A stretch of 64,000 nucleotides of DNA, taken from positions 434,001 to 498,000 of the forward strand of contig NZ_QOIL01000003.1 in assembly GCF_003323745.1 (NCBI RefSeq), given 5' to 3'. How positions within the stretch are numbered: position 1 is the stretch's first letter; every line of letters begins with the position of its first letter. Of the stretch, positions 42,860-56,456 are shown one piece after another. The notes under the pieces were generated by a model, which saw only the letters and a program-made list of their open reading frames with translations, made no database searches and was not told the DNA's origin. Position numbers and translations under genes: made by a program. Origin of the DNA: Sphaerisporangium album (GTDB lineage Bacteria > Actinomycetota > Actinomycetes > Streptosporangiales > Streptosporangiaceae).

Positions 42860-45007
42860 TCAGCCCACGCCCGGCATGGAGACGGCGGTGGCCGGAACAG
42901 TGTCGTTGATCAGCTCGACTGTGGGGGGAAGCCCGCTGACGCCGGCGTGGTCGTCACCTTCCTGGACCTTCACCACGATCCGCCATTCGCCGAGGGGGAG
43001 GTTGCAGATCTGGAGGACGCCGAACCCCTTCGGCAGGGCCGGACTGATCCACAGCTTGCCGTCCTCGATCCACGGCTCGAACCGAAGGAGCGTCCTGACG
43101 ATCTGCAGCGGCGAGGCGGCGGCCCACGCCTGCGGGGCGCACGAGGTCGGGTACGGGATCGGCGTCGGGAACTCGTCGCGGCCGAAGCCGCAGAACAGCT
43201 CGGGGAGCCTTCCCTCGCCCGCGTGCGCCGCGTCGAGCAGGCCCTGGGCGATCCGCTGGGCCTCGCCCACGAAGCCGTACCGCATCAGCCCGGACATGAC
43301 CAGCGCGTTGTCGTGCGGCCACACCGACCCGTTGTGGTAGCTCATCGGGTTGTAGGCGCCCATGTCGTCCGCGAGCGTCCGCACGCCGTAGCCGCTGAAC
43401 ATGTGCGGCGAGAGCAGGTGCTCGGCCACCAGCGGCGCCTTGTCCTCGTCCACGATGCCCGTCCACAGGCAGTGGCCGATGTTGGACGTCACCGAGTCGA
43501 TCGGCCGCCCCTCCCCGTCCAGGCCCACGGCGTAGTACTCGCGCTCGGGCAGCCAGAACCGCGCGTTGAACGCCTCGCGCAGGACGGCGGCCCGCTTCTC
43601 GCAGCGGCGCTCGGTGTGCGGGTCCCCGGCCTGCCGGGCGAGGGAGGCCCGCGCGAGGTAGGCCGCGTACGTGTAGCCCTGGGCCTCGGCGAGGGCGATC
43701 GGCGGGTGGGCCAGGTTGCCGTCGGCGTAGTTGATGCCGTCGAAGGAGTCCTTCCAGCCCTGGTTGATCAGGCCCCGGTCGGTCTTGCGCCGGTAGGACA
43801 GGAACCCGTCGCGCTGGCCGTAGTCCTCGATCCAGCCGAGCGCGGCGTCGGCGTGCGGCAGGAGGGTGCGCAGCTCGGAGCCGGACAGGCCCCAGCGGGG
43901 CAGCTCGCCGAGGAGCATGACGAACAGCGGGGTGGAGTCGACCGACCCGTAGTAGGGCCGGCCTCCAGGGGGCGTGCCCGGCTCGACCCCGTACCGCAGC
44001 TCGTGCAGGATCTTGCCCGGCTCCTCCTCGGTGAGCAGGTTGACCTTCGTGCCCTGCAGCTCGGCCAGGCGGTGCAGGGTGCCGAGGGCCAGGGACGGGT
44101 CGAGCGGAAGCGTCATCATCGAGGTCAGCAGCGAGTCGCGGCCGAACAGCGTCATGAACCAGGGGGCGCCCGCGGCGATGGTGGGCGGCGTGTCCGGGCG
44201 GTCGGTGTCGAACAGGCGCAGGCTGCCGAGGTCGGTCCTGGACCTGCGGAGCGCCTGGGCGAGCGCGACGTTGCTGCTGCTGATCGTCGGGCTGGCGCGC
44301 ACCCATTCGGCCAGGCGCATGGCGGGCTCGGCGTGCTCGACGGGGTGGCGCGGGGAGAACCACGCGGGCAGTTCCTCGCCGTCCAGGATGGGATTCACCT
44401 GGAGGGTCACCCGCCACTCGCTGCGCGCGCCGACGACGATCCTGAAGGTGAGCAGGCCGGGCATCGCGTGGAACTCGCACTCCCCGGCCTCGGCGATCAC
44501 GCGGGCGCCCCGGCTGCGGCTGGCGGAGACGATCCTGAGGCCGGTGCGGTCCACGAGGGTCTCGATGTCGGCGACGTGCTGGATGCGGTGCGCCTTGACC
44601 TCGAACAGGTCGGCCACGTCGGAGGCGACCAGGAGCGACACCAGGCACCCCGCGGCCTCGTCGGCGAGGTTGCGCAGGATCACGTCCTCGCGGACGCCCC
44701 CGCCGACGTACCGGTCGCGGATGACGAGCATGGTGCTGTCGGCGCGGCCCGGACGTGCGGGGGTGCGGCCGAGGAACGTCGAGTGGTAGGGCTCCCCCGG
44801 GACGACCTTCAGGCTGCCCACGGGGGCGTCGTCGACGCGCAGCTCCCACCGGGACACCAGGCGGGTGTCGGCATAGTACACGCCCTGGGCCCCGCCCGGC
44901 AGGATGTCGCCGTTGCGCTCGGAGACGCAGAACGACCCGCCTTCGACCAGCGTGGTCGTGGTGTCCCCCAGCTCCCCCGGCTGTCCCTCGAACGTCCAGC
45001 CGTCCAT
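42860..45007 (-). CDS. Amylo-alpha-1,6-glucosidase (glycogen debranching enzyme-like)
   Basis: 715 residues. The N-terminal domain (SFCVSERNGDILPGGAQGVYYADTRLVSRWELRVD) is the GDE_N_bis type, followed by an (alpha/alpha)6-barrel with GAPWFMTLFGRDSLLTSMMTLPLDP, DGFLSYRRKTDRGLINQGWKDSFDGINY and AYNPMSYHNGSVWPHDNALVMSGLMRYGF. It would remove alpha-1,6 branches or short side chains from glucan, as expected for a glucosidase of the glycogen debranching group. It lies between the GT4 gene and GlgP, all on the minus strand, in the storage-glucan cluster. Confidence 0.9.
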   Translation of the reverse strand: MDGWTFEGQPGELGDTTTTLVEGGSFCVSERNGDILPGGAQGVYYADTRLVSRWELRVDDAPVGSLKVVPGEPYHSTFLGRTPARPGRADSTMLVIRDRYVGGGVREDVILRNLADEAAGCLVSLLVASDVADLFEVKAHRIQHVADIETLVDRTGLRIVSASRSRGARVIAEAGECEFHAMPGLLTFRIVVGARSEWRVTLQVNPILDGEELPAWFSPRHPVEHAEPAMRLAEWVRASPTISSSNVALAQALRRSRTDLGSLRLFDTDRPDTPPTIAAGAPWFMTLFGRDSLLTSMMTLPLDPSLALGTLHRLAELQGTKVNLLTEEEPGKILHELRYGVEPGTPPGGRPYYGSVDSTPLFVMLLGELPRWGLSGSELRTLLPHADAALGWIEDYGQRDGFLSYRRKTDRGLINQGWKDSFDGINYADGNLAHPPIALAEAQGYTYAAYLARASLARQAGDPHTERRCEKRAAVLREAFNARFWLPEREYYAVGLDGEGRPIDSVTSNIGHCLWTGIVDEDKAPLVAEHLLSPHMFSGYGVRTLADDMGAYNPMSYHNGSVWPHDNALVMSGLMRYGFVGEAQRIAQGLLDAAHAGEGRLPELFCGFGRDEFPTPIPYPTSCAPQAWAAASPLQIVRTLLRFEPWIEDGKLWISPALPKGFGVLQICNLPLGEWRIVVKVQEGDDHAGVSGLPPTVELINDTVPATAVSMPGVG

Positions 45008-45111
45008 CGAGGATCACGCTCCCTCACGGATGAGATCGCACTACCTCTGGGAGCCTTGCCCCGTCCCCGCTCGAAACATTCGAGATAGATGTCCCTGTTT
45101 GACTGATTTGA

Positions 45112-45142
45112 GGGCTCCGTCCCGGAAGCCGGGACGGAGCCC
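45112..45142 (-). terminator. Terminator after glgP
   Basis: A perfect 14-bp stem (45112-45125 with 45129-45142) and 3-nt loop begins 4 nt after the glgP stop. It is followed on the minus strand by TCAAAT. Confidence 0.85.
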
Positions 45143-45146
45143 GCCG

Positions 45147-47747
45147 TCAGCGCAGGGTGCCGTTGGTCATCCCCACCGGTTCCTCCGGCGAGGCGATCAG
45201 CCCGAGCTCGGCCGGGGAGGACATCAGCGTGTGGAACGGCACGACCCGGACGGTGTACCCGAACGCCCCCGTGCGGTCCAGCGGGACCACGCCCGTGTAG
45301 GTCGCCTTGCCGTCGTCACCCACCGCCTCCACGGCCAGCGTGACGTACGAGGGCTTGATCAGCTCGTCGTGGCCCCCGACCTTGCCGTACGCCGCCTGCA
45401 CGCTCACGTCGTCCGGAGACAGCTCGCCGAGCGCGATCGTCGCGCGCACCTCCATGGACGCCCCGAGCTCGGGGGTGTCCCCGATGCCGGAGGTCTCGAC
45501 ATGCTCCACGCGGACACCCGGCCAGGCGCGGGTGACCCGCAGCTTCCAGGCGGCGAACTCACGCGCCCGGACGTGGTCGGCCTTGGACAGCTCCCGCGCC
45601 GACCCCGCCGCCGGGGTGTAAAGATCGACGACGTAGTCGCGCAGCATGCGCCCGGCCAGGACCTTCGGGCCGAGCGAGCTGAGCGTGTGCTTGACCATCT
45701 CCAGCCAGCGCCGCGGATACCCGTCGGCGGCGCGGTCGTAGAAGCGGGAGGCGACCTCGCGCTCGATCAGGTCGTACAGCGCGGAGGCCTCGAGCTCGTC
45801 GCGGCGGTCGGCGTCCTCCACGCCGTCGGCCGTCGGGACGGCCCACCCGTTGTCGCCGTCGAACCACTCGTCCCACCAGCCGTCCTTGATGGACAGGTTG
45901 AGACCGCCGTTGAGCGCGGCCTTCATGCCGGAGGTCCCGCAGGCCTCCAGGGGACGCAGCGGGTTGTTCATCCACACGTCGCAGCCCTGCACCATGAGCT
46001 GCCCGAGGTTCATGTCGTAGTCGGGCAGGAAGACGATGCGGTGCCGGACGTCCTCGCCGTCGGCGAACCGGACGATCTGCTGGATCAGCTTCTTGCCGCC
46101 CTCGTCGGCCGGGTGGGCCTTGCCGGCGATGACGATCTGGACGGGGCGCTCGGGGTCGAGCAGCAGTTCCTTGAGCCGCTCGGGCTCCTTGAGCATCAGC
46201 GTGAGCCGCTTGTAGGACGGCACGCGCCGGGCGAAGCCGATCGTCAGCACGTCGGGGTCGAGGGCCTCGTCGATCCAGCCCAGCTCGGCGCTGGAGGCGC
46301 CGCGGGCCCGCCAGGAGGCCCGCAGGCGCGTACGGGCCGCCTCGACGAGCTGCCGGCGCAACCTGCCGCGGATGCCCCAGATGTCCTCGTCGGAGAGCTT
46401 CTGGATGCCCTCCCAGCCCTGCGCCTTCTCGATCAGCGAGGGGAGCTCCTTGCCCGCCAGCTCCATCACCTCGCGGCCCACCCAGGTGGGCGCGTGCACG
46501 CCGTTGGTGATCGAGCCGATCGGGACGTCGTCCAGGTCGAAGCCCGGCCACAGCCCCTGGAACATCTCGCGGCTGACCTCGCCGTGCAGCTCGGAGACGC
46601 CGTTGACGCGCTGGGCGAGCCGCATGCCCATGACCGCCATGTTGAAGACCGCGCCGCCCGGCGTCTCGGGGGTGCCGGGCTCGTCGCCGAGCGCGAGGAT
46701 GCGCTCCACGGGCACCGTGGGCCAGGCGTTGGCGCCGCCGAACTGCCGCTCGATCATCTCGACGGGGAAGCGGTCGATGCCCGCGGGCACCGGCGTGTGG
46801 GTGGTGAACACCGTGCCGGCGCGCACGGCCTCCAGCGCCTCGTCGAAGGAGAGCCTGTGCTCCGTGAGCTCGCGGATGCGCTCCAGGCCGAGGAAGCCGG
46901 CGTGGCCCTCGTTGGTGTGGAAGACCTCGGGCTCGGGGTTCCCGGTGATCCGGCAGTACGCGCGCAGCGCCCGCACCCCGCCGATGCCGAGCAGCAGCTC
47001 CTGCATGAGGCGGTGGTCGGTGCCGCCGCCGTAGAGCCGGTCGGTGACGTCGCGGGCGGCGTTGTCGTTCTCGGCGACGTCGGAGTCGAGCAGGAGCAGC
47101 GGGACGCGGCCGACCTGGGCCACCCAGATCTGGGCGTGCAGCGTGCGGTCGCCCGGCAGCGGGATCGCGACGCGGGCGGACGCGCCGTCCGCCTCCTTGA
47201 GCAGGGACAGCGGGAGGCCGCCGGGGTCCAGGCTCGGGTAGTGCTCCTGCTGCCAGCCCTCGGCCGACAGGGACTGCGTGAAATAGCCGTGCCGGTAGAG
47301 CAGCCCGACGCCGAGGATGGGCACGCCGAGGTCGCTCGCGGCCTTCAGATGGTCGCCCGCGAGGATGCCGAGGCCCCCGGAGTACTGCGGGAGGGCGGCG
47401 GCGATGCCGTACTCGGGGGAGAAATACCCGATGGCCGCGGGGGCGTCCGGCAAAGTCTGGTACCAGCGGGGGGCGGTCATATACTCGCGCAGGTCGTCGG
47501 CGGCGTCCGCCAGCCTGCGGAGGAATCTGCGATCATGTGCCAGCTCGGACAGCCGGTCGGCTTCCACCGCTCCCAGGAGCGCAACCGGATCATGGCCGAC
47601 CCGTTCCCAGGTGTACGGGTCCACCTCAGCGAACAGGTCCATGGTCTCGGGGTGCCAGGACCAGCGCAGGTTGTGCACCAGCTCGCCCAGGGCGGCCAGC
47701 TCGGCGGGAAGGACGGTACGGACGGTGAATCTGCGGATTGCTCTCAC
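45147..47747 (-). CDS. glgP: Alpha-glucan phosphorylase (short type)
   Basis: 866 residues, the actinobacterial short type with an N-terminal DUF3417 domain (MRAIRRFTVRTVLPAELAALGELVHNLRWSWHPETMDLF). Phosphorylase body with FHTNEGHAGFLGLERI, THTPVPAGIDRF, and the PLP-lysine motif EACGTSGMKAALNGG. It releases glucose-1-phosphate from the non-reducing ends of linear alpha-1,4-glucan; in organisms with GlgE it can also release maltose-1-phosphate. It is divergent from glgE across a 429-bp promoter region. ATG 47747 follows the usual MRAIRRF start. Confidence 0.95.
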   Translation of the reverse strand: MRAIRRFTVRTVLPAELAALGELVHNLRWSWHPETMDLFAEVDPYTWERVGHDPVALLGAVEADRLSELAHDRRFLRRLADAADDLREYMTAPRWYQTLPDAPAAIGYFSPEYGIAAALPQYSGGLGILAGDHLKAASDLGVPILGVGLLYRHGYFTQSLSAEGWQQEHYPSLDPGGLPLSLLKEADGASARVAIPLPGDRTLHAQIWVAQVGRVPLLLLDSDVAENDNAARDVTDRLYGGGTDHRLMQELLLGIGGVRALRAYCRITGNPEPEVFHTNEGHAGFLGLERIRELTEHRLSFDEALEAVRAGTVFTTHTPVPAGIDRFPVEMIERQFGGANAWPTVPVERILALGDEPGTPETPGGAVFNMAVMGMRLAQRVNGVSELHGEVSREMFQGLWPGFDLDDVPIGSITNGVHAPTWVGREVMELAGKELPSLIEKAQGWEGIQKLSDEDIWGIRGRLRRQLVEAARTRLRASWRARGASSAELGWIDEALDPDVLTIGFARRVPSYKRLTLMLKEPERLKELLLDPERPVQIVIAGKAHPADEGGKKLIQQIVRFADGEDVRHRIVFLPDYDMNLGQLMVQGCDVWMNNPLRPLEACGTSGMKAALNGGLNLSIKDGWWDEWFDGDNGWAVPTADGVEDADRRDELEASALYDLIEREVASRFYDRAADGYPRRWLEMVKHTLSSLGPKVLAGRMLRDYVVDLYTPAAGSARELSKADHVRAREFAAWKLRVTRAWPGVRVEHVETSGIGDTPELGASMEVRATIALGELSPDDVSVQAAYGKVGGHDELIKPSYVTLAVEAVGDDGKATYTGVVPLDRTGAFGYTVRVVPFHTLMSSPAELGLIASPEEPVGMTNGTLR

Positions 47748-48176
47748 GGGGCCAGACCCTAGTTACTCAGCGCCACGACGCGCGACCGAAACGCTCTTTG
47801 CGTCTGCCAGATCTCTTGCGATTCGCTCTCACCACTAGCAAACATGCTCAAACCTCACTAAAGCCGACGTGGCACAGTGATCACAACTCGATCATGTACG
47901 ACTGTCGCGCACACCGGCAACATGATGGAGAAGAGGCGCGCCGGGCACCCCTAACTTCCCCCCAGCAGGCTTGAGGAGGGACTATGGGGGCAGTCCCATG
48001 TAAGAGCCTCACCTTCACACCTCCGGTCACCGGGATGACACAGGTCACTCCTGACCGGTGCCGACCGTGCCCGCACGTACCCCGGCTCCCGGCCGGAACT
48101 ACCTGAAAGCAAAGATCAATCCTTGCCCTCACAATTCCCGGTGGCGCCCGGTGCGTCGCCGCTACCTTGAGACGCG
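47748..48176. promoter_or_regulatory. Divergent promoter region of glgP and glgE
   Basis: 429 bp that must hold both promoters. Short dyads are visible: GGGACT (47979-47984) with AGTCCC (47993-47998), and CCGGTCA near 48023 with TGACCGG near 48052. No gene with a ribosome site is supported. No regulator binding site could be assigned. Confidence 0.45.
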
Positions 48177-50204
48177 ATGATCGGACGAATCCCAATACAG
48201 GACATTCACCCAGTCGTCGACTGCGGGCGCTGGCCCGCGAAATCCGCGGCGGGCGAGACCTTCGAGATAGCCGCCACGGTGTTCCGCGAGGGGCACGACG
48301 CGGTGGCGGCCGGGGTGGTTCTGTTCGCCCCGGACGGCTCTCGACGTCCGCTCCTGCTGATGCGGGAAGGCGAGCCCGGCACCGACCGGTGGTCCGTGGA
48401 GGTGACGCTTCCCACGGAGGGCATGTGGCAGTACCGGGTTGAGGCATGGAGCGACCCGGCCGCCACGTGGCTGCACGACGCGGGCATCAAGATCCCGCGG
48501 GGCATCGACGTCGACCTGATGTGCGAGGAGGGGGCCCGCGTCTTCGAGCGGGCCGCCAAGGGCGTGCGCGCGGCGGGCTGTGACGACTGCGCCCACCGCG
48601 CGGTGTTGCAGGCCGTGGCGGACCGGCTACGGGACGAGGATCTGGACCCGCGCGCGCGGCTCGCGTCCGCCCAGCTCCCCGAGACCGCCGCCGCCCTGGC
48701 CGCCCACCCGCTGCGCGAGCTGGTGACGCGCGGGCCGCGGTACCGCGTCCACGTCGACCGGCGCCGGGCGCTGTTCGGCTCGTGGTACGAGCTGTTCCCC
48801 CGGTCCGAGGGCGCGGTCGTCGAGGAGGGCAACGTCCCCAGGTCCGGAAATTTCCGGACTGCTGCCGAGCGGCTCCCGGCCGTCGCGGGAATGGGCTTCG
48901 ACGTCGTTTACCTGCCTCCCATCCACCCCATCGGCGACGCCTTCCGCAAGGGGCGCAACAACACCCTCAACCCCGAGCCCTACGACGTCGGCTCGCCCTG
49001 GGCCATCGGCTCGGCGGACGGCGGCCACGACGCGATCCACCCCGACCTGGGCACGCTGGAGGACTTCGACGCGTTCGTCCGGCGGGCCGGCGAGCTGGGC
49101 CTGGAGGTCGCGCTCGACCTGGCGCTCCAGTGCTCGCCCGACCACCCGTGGGTCAAGGAGCACCCGGAGTGGTTCACCGTCAGGGCCGACGGGACGATCG
49201 CCTACGCCGAGAACCCTCCCAAGAAGTACCAGGACATCTATCCCCTGAACTTCGACAAGGACCCCGAGGGGATCTTCGCGGAGGTGCTGCGCGTCGTCCG
49301 TCACTGGATGGACCACGGCGTGCGCATCTTCCGCGTCGACAACCCCCACACCAAGCCGGTGGAGTTCTGGGAGCGGCTGCTCGGCGAGATCCGCGCCACC
49401 GACCCGGACGTCGTGTTCCTGTCCGAGGCCTTCACCCGGCCCCCGATGCTGCGCGCCCTGGCCAAGGTGGGCTTCCACCAGTCCTACACGTACTTCACGT
49501 GGAGGACCACCGAGCCGGAGCTGGAGGAGTACCTCTCCGAGCTCTCCCACGAGACGTCGCACTACCTGCGGCCGAATCTCTTCGTCAACACCCCGGATAT
49601 CCTGCATGAATACCTCCAGACCGGGGGCATGCCGGCCTTCAAGATCAGGGCCGTCCTCGCCGCGCTGGCGTCGCCGTCCTGGGGGGTCTACGCGGGCTAC
49701 GAGCTCGCGGAGAACACCCCGGTACGTCCGGGCAGCGAGGAATATCTGAACAGCGAGAAATACGAGCTGAGACCACGCGATTGGGCTGCGGCCGAACGCG
49801 AGGGCCGCAGCCTGGCGCCTTTCCTCACAACCCTCAATTTGTTCAGAAGAGCGCACCCGGCGGTCCAGGAACTGCGTAACCTACGGTTTCACAACGTCGA
49901 CCACCCGGATATGATCTGCTTCTCAAAGCGGCTGCCCGGCGCCTTTGACCCGTCCACACGACGGCACGGCATAGGCGATGTGGTCCTGGTCGTCGTCAAC
50001 CTCGATCCGCACAACACCCACGAGGCGACGGTCACGCTGGACATGCCTGCCCTCGGCCTCGATTGGGGCGCGGAATTCATCGTGGACGACGAGCTCACGG
50101 GCGAGTCGTACCACTGGCGGCATGCCAACTACGTACGCCTCGACCCACATATCAACCCAGCCCACGTCCTCACACTGCGAGCGACGCCGGCGAGCCGGCC
50201 ATAG
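48177..50204 (+). CDS. glgE: Alpha-1,4-glucan:maltose-1-phosphate maltosyltransferase
   Basis: 675 residues, the expected GlgE length. The N-terminal beta domain begins [25 protein letters not shown]13_3 barrel: YLPPIHPIG, the conserved KGRNNTLN and [10 protein letters not shown], catalytic nucleophile Asp in [18 protein letters not shown], acid/base Glu in [11 protein letters not shown]. The enzyme extends linear alpha-1,4-glucans by two glucoses from maltose-1-phosphate. It heads the plus-strand set glgE-treS-mak and is followed by treS after 52 nt. Divergent from glgP. Confidence 0.97.
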   Translation: MIGRIPIQDIHPVVDCGRWPAKSAAGETFEIAATVFREGHDAVAAGVVLFAPDGSRRPLLLMREGEPGTDRWSVEVTLPTEGMWQYRVEAWSDPAATWLHDAGIKIPRGIDVDLMCEEGARVFERAAKGVRAAGCDDCAHRAVLQAVADRLRDEDLDPRARLASAQLPETAAALAAHPLRELVTRGPRYRVHVDRRRALFGSWYELFPRSEGAVVEEGNVPRSGNFRTAAERLPAVAGMGFDVVYLPPIHPIGDAFRKGRNNTLNPEPYDVGSPWAIGSADGGHDAIHPDLGTLEDFDAFVRRAGELGLEVALDLALQCSPDHPWVKEHPEWFTVRADGTIAYAENPPKKYQDIYPLNFDKDPEGIFAEVLRVVRHWMDHGVRIFRVDNPHTKPVEFWERLLGEIRATDPDVVFLSEAFTRPPMLRALAKVGFHQSYTYFTWRTTEPELEEYLSELSHETSHYLRPNLFVNTPDILHEYLQTGGMPAFKIRAVLAALASPSWGVYAGYELAENTPVRPGSEEYLNSEKYELRPRDWAAAEREGRSLAPFLTTLNLFRRAHPAVQELRNLRFHNVDHPDMICFSKRLPGAFDPSTRRHGIGDVVLVVVNLDPHNTHEATVTLDMPALGLDWGAEFIVDDELTGESYHWRHANYVRLDPHINPAHVLTLRATPASRP

Positions 50205-50256
50205 GCGCCCGGCCGCGACGGCGGATGCGCGCATAAGCACAGCGGGGAGTCCACAG

Positions 50257-51965
<1,709 letters not shown>

Positions 51966-51969
<4 letters not shown>

Positions 51970-53396
51970 CACATACTCTCGAAGCGCTTCTTGCCGGCTG
52001 GATCACCGGGCAACGGTGGTTCGCCGGCAAGAGCCGCGCGATCAGCGAGCTCGCCGTCGAATCCGCCACCCCCCTGCCCCTCCGTGATCCTGAAGAAATC
52101 CTCCACAACGCTGTGGCGGGTTCCTCCAGGACCACGGACGCGGCGGCGAGGCCGCGGACCCGCGGGCAGGTTTCCGTCCGACACGTGGTGATCACCGTCC
52201 GGCAGGGCGACACCACCGACCGCTATCAGCTTCTGGTGGGCTTTCGCCCCGAGCTGCCCCAGCGCCTGCGGCACGTCGCGATAGGCCTCACCGACGAGGG
52301 CCACGCCTACGACGCCGTCCACGACGCCGACGTCACGGGCGTGCTGCTCTCGGCCATCGCCGGGGACGCCGACGTCGGCCCGCTCCGCTTCCGTCACATG
52401 CCGGGCACCGAGATCGACACCTCCGCGCGCAGCCTCGTGCTCGGGGGTGAGCAGTCCAACACCTCGCTGGTGTTCGGCGACGCCTACATCTGCAAGCTGT
52501 TCCGCAAGCTGATCCCCGGGGTCAACCCCGAGGTGGAGGTCGTCTCCGCCCTCGCCCGGCGCGGCTCGCGCAACATCGCCCGCCCCTACGGCTGGATCGA
52601 GGCCGACGTCGCGGGGCAGAACACCACGCTCGCCTTCACCCAGGAGTTCCTGCCGACCGCCAGCGACGGCTGGTCGCTCGCCCTGACCAGCGTCCGCGAC
52701 CTGTACGGATCGCTGCCGGGCACGCCCTGCTGCGACGCGGGAGGCGACTTCGCCGCCGAGTCCCACCGGCTCGGCATCGCCACCGCCAACCTGCACCGCC
52801 AGCTGGCCGACGCCTTCCCCACCAGCACGATCGAGGCGCCGGAGGTCAAGCGGATGGTCGAGGGCTTCAGGCGCCGCCTGGACTCGGCCATCGCGGAGGT
52901 GCCCAAGCTGTCCGCCTACGCCGGGTCCGCGCACGAGGCGTTCGACCGGCTGTCCGACATGGGACGGCCGATCACCGTCCAGCGCGTCCACGGCGACTAC
53001 CACCTCGGCCAGGTCATGCGCACGCCCAACGAGTGGGTCGTGCTGGACTTCGAGGGCGAGCCGGGGCAGCCCCTCAGCGAGCGCCGCGCCCTGGACTCCC
53101 CCCTCAGGGACGTCGCCGGCATGCTCAGGTCGTTCGAGTACGCGGCCCGCCACCTGCTGTTCGGCCGCGCCGACGCCGGGGCGCTCGAACCGTGCGCGGC
53201 CGAGTGGGCGGCGCGCAACCGCGCCGCGTTCATCGCCGGGTACTCCGCGGGCGGCGGCAGGATCCACGGCGACGACGCCGTGCTGCTGCGGGCGCTGGAG
53301 CTGAGCAAGGCGGCGTACGAGGTGGTCTACGAGGCGCGCAACCGTCCGGCGTGGCTTCCCATCCCGCTCGCCGCCTTCACCCACGCCGCAGCGTAG
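51966..53396 (+). CDS. mak: Maltokinase
   Basis: 476 residues from GTG 51966, preceded by GAGGAGAC. The N-terminal cap ([25 protein letters not shown]) is typical of maltokinases. Kinase core: [22 protein letters not shown] (a Gly/Lys nucleotide region), [14 protein letters not shown] (Brenner-like motif HGD-x4-Q), and [17 protein letters not shown] (metal-binding DFE). It phosphorylates maltose to maltose-1-phosphate for GlgE using ATP. Coupled to treS. Some actinomycetes have this as a C-terminal fusion of TreS; here they are separate. Confidence 0.95.
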
Positions 53397-53443
53397 ATTA
53401 CGATCCGTAATCGCGTTCATGCGAGGCGTGAGGCGGTGGGAGG

Positions 53444-53893
53444 ATGCGGCGAAGGGGGCTCGCCGTCGCGGGGACGGGGGCCGCCCTGGCCCTCGCGCTG
53501 ACGGCGTGCCTGGCGGAGGCGCCGGACTGGCGGGCGTCCGGGGCCTACGGCGCCCCGGGGCAGGAGGCCACGGCGCCCGGTGTCCCCCCGCCCGCGGCCT
53601 CCCCGTCGATGCGCCCGGCCCCGGCGCCCTGGGAGGAGGCGCGGGCCACCGAGGTGCTGCTGGCGCATCCGGCGCTCGGCCGCACGGTGCGGACGGCGTA
53701 CGCCCGGGCGGCGGGCAGGCCGCTGCGGTCGGCCGCGGACCTGCGCGTCCACACGCTGATCTTCCGGCGGCACGGCTGCGAGGCCCATCGCTGCCTGCAG
53801 CTTTTCGTCGAGTTCCCGGGCCACCGATGGCTGGACGTCGGGCGCGTGATCGTCGATCTTTCCACCGGCGGCGTCCGAGTCCTGAAATGGTGA
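53444..53893 (+). CDS. Small predicted lipoprotein
   Basis: 149 residues. MRRRGLAVAGTGAALALALTAC carries a lipobox (LTAC, Cys about 22). A Pro-rich linker (PGVPPPAASPSMRPAPAPW) precedes a compact domain with two Cys (RRHGCEAHRCLQLF), likely a disulfide or metal pair, and LFVEFPGHRWLDVGRVIVDL. ATG 53444 has GGGAGG directly in front with almost no spacing, which is poor; no better start was found. It sits between mak and glgB on the same strand. Function unknown. Confidence 0.7.
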   Translation: MRRRGLAVAGTGAALALALTACLAEAPDWRASGAYGAPGQEATAPGVPPPAASPSMRPAPAPWEEARATEVLLAHPALGRTVRTAYARAAGRPLRSAADLRVHTLIFRRHGCEAHRCLQLFVEFPGHRWLDVGRVIVDLSTGGVRVLKW

Positions 53894-54042
53894 GATATGC
53901 ACCTCCGTAACCCCCGGACCGCACGTTTGCCATAGGCAAGGTGTGATCCATCCCAGATCGTGGGTTGGCGGTCCGATCTGGGGCAGAGTTAGGTGACACA
54001 CACAAGCGTTGAGGCAAGACGGCGGCAAGGAGCCGAGGAGCG

Positions 54043-56340
<2,298 letters not shown>

Positions 56341-56367
56341 CAAACCCGGCCAGGCCGAGCATGACGG

Positions 56368-56398
56368 ACGCCGCCCCGGCCCCGCGCCGGGGCGGCGT
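56368..56398 (+). terminator. Terminator after glgB
   Basis: ACGCCGCCCCGG (56368-56379) pairs with CCGGGGCGGCGT (56387-56398) around a 7-nt loop, 28 nt after the glgB stop. It closes the storage-glucan set before the sppA gene. Confidence 0.75.
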
Positions 56399-56456
56399 GC
56401 TTCGCTGCGGGAAAACGCTGCGCCTCTTTACCCGCAACGTCGCCTAGGGTGTCGCT

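Noticed and set aside
41720-47762. Two plus-strand frames near 1000 residues (41720-45088 and 44904-47762)
   Set aside because: Antisense to the GT4, debranching and GlgP genes, without domains or ribosome sites.
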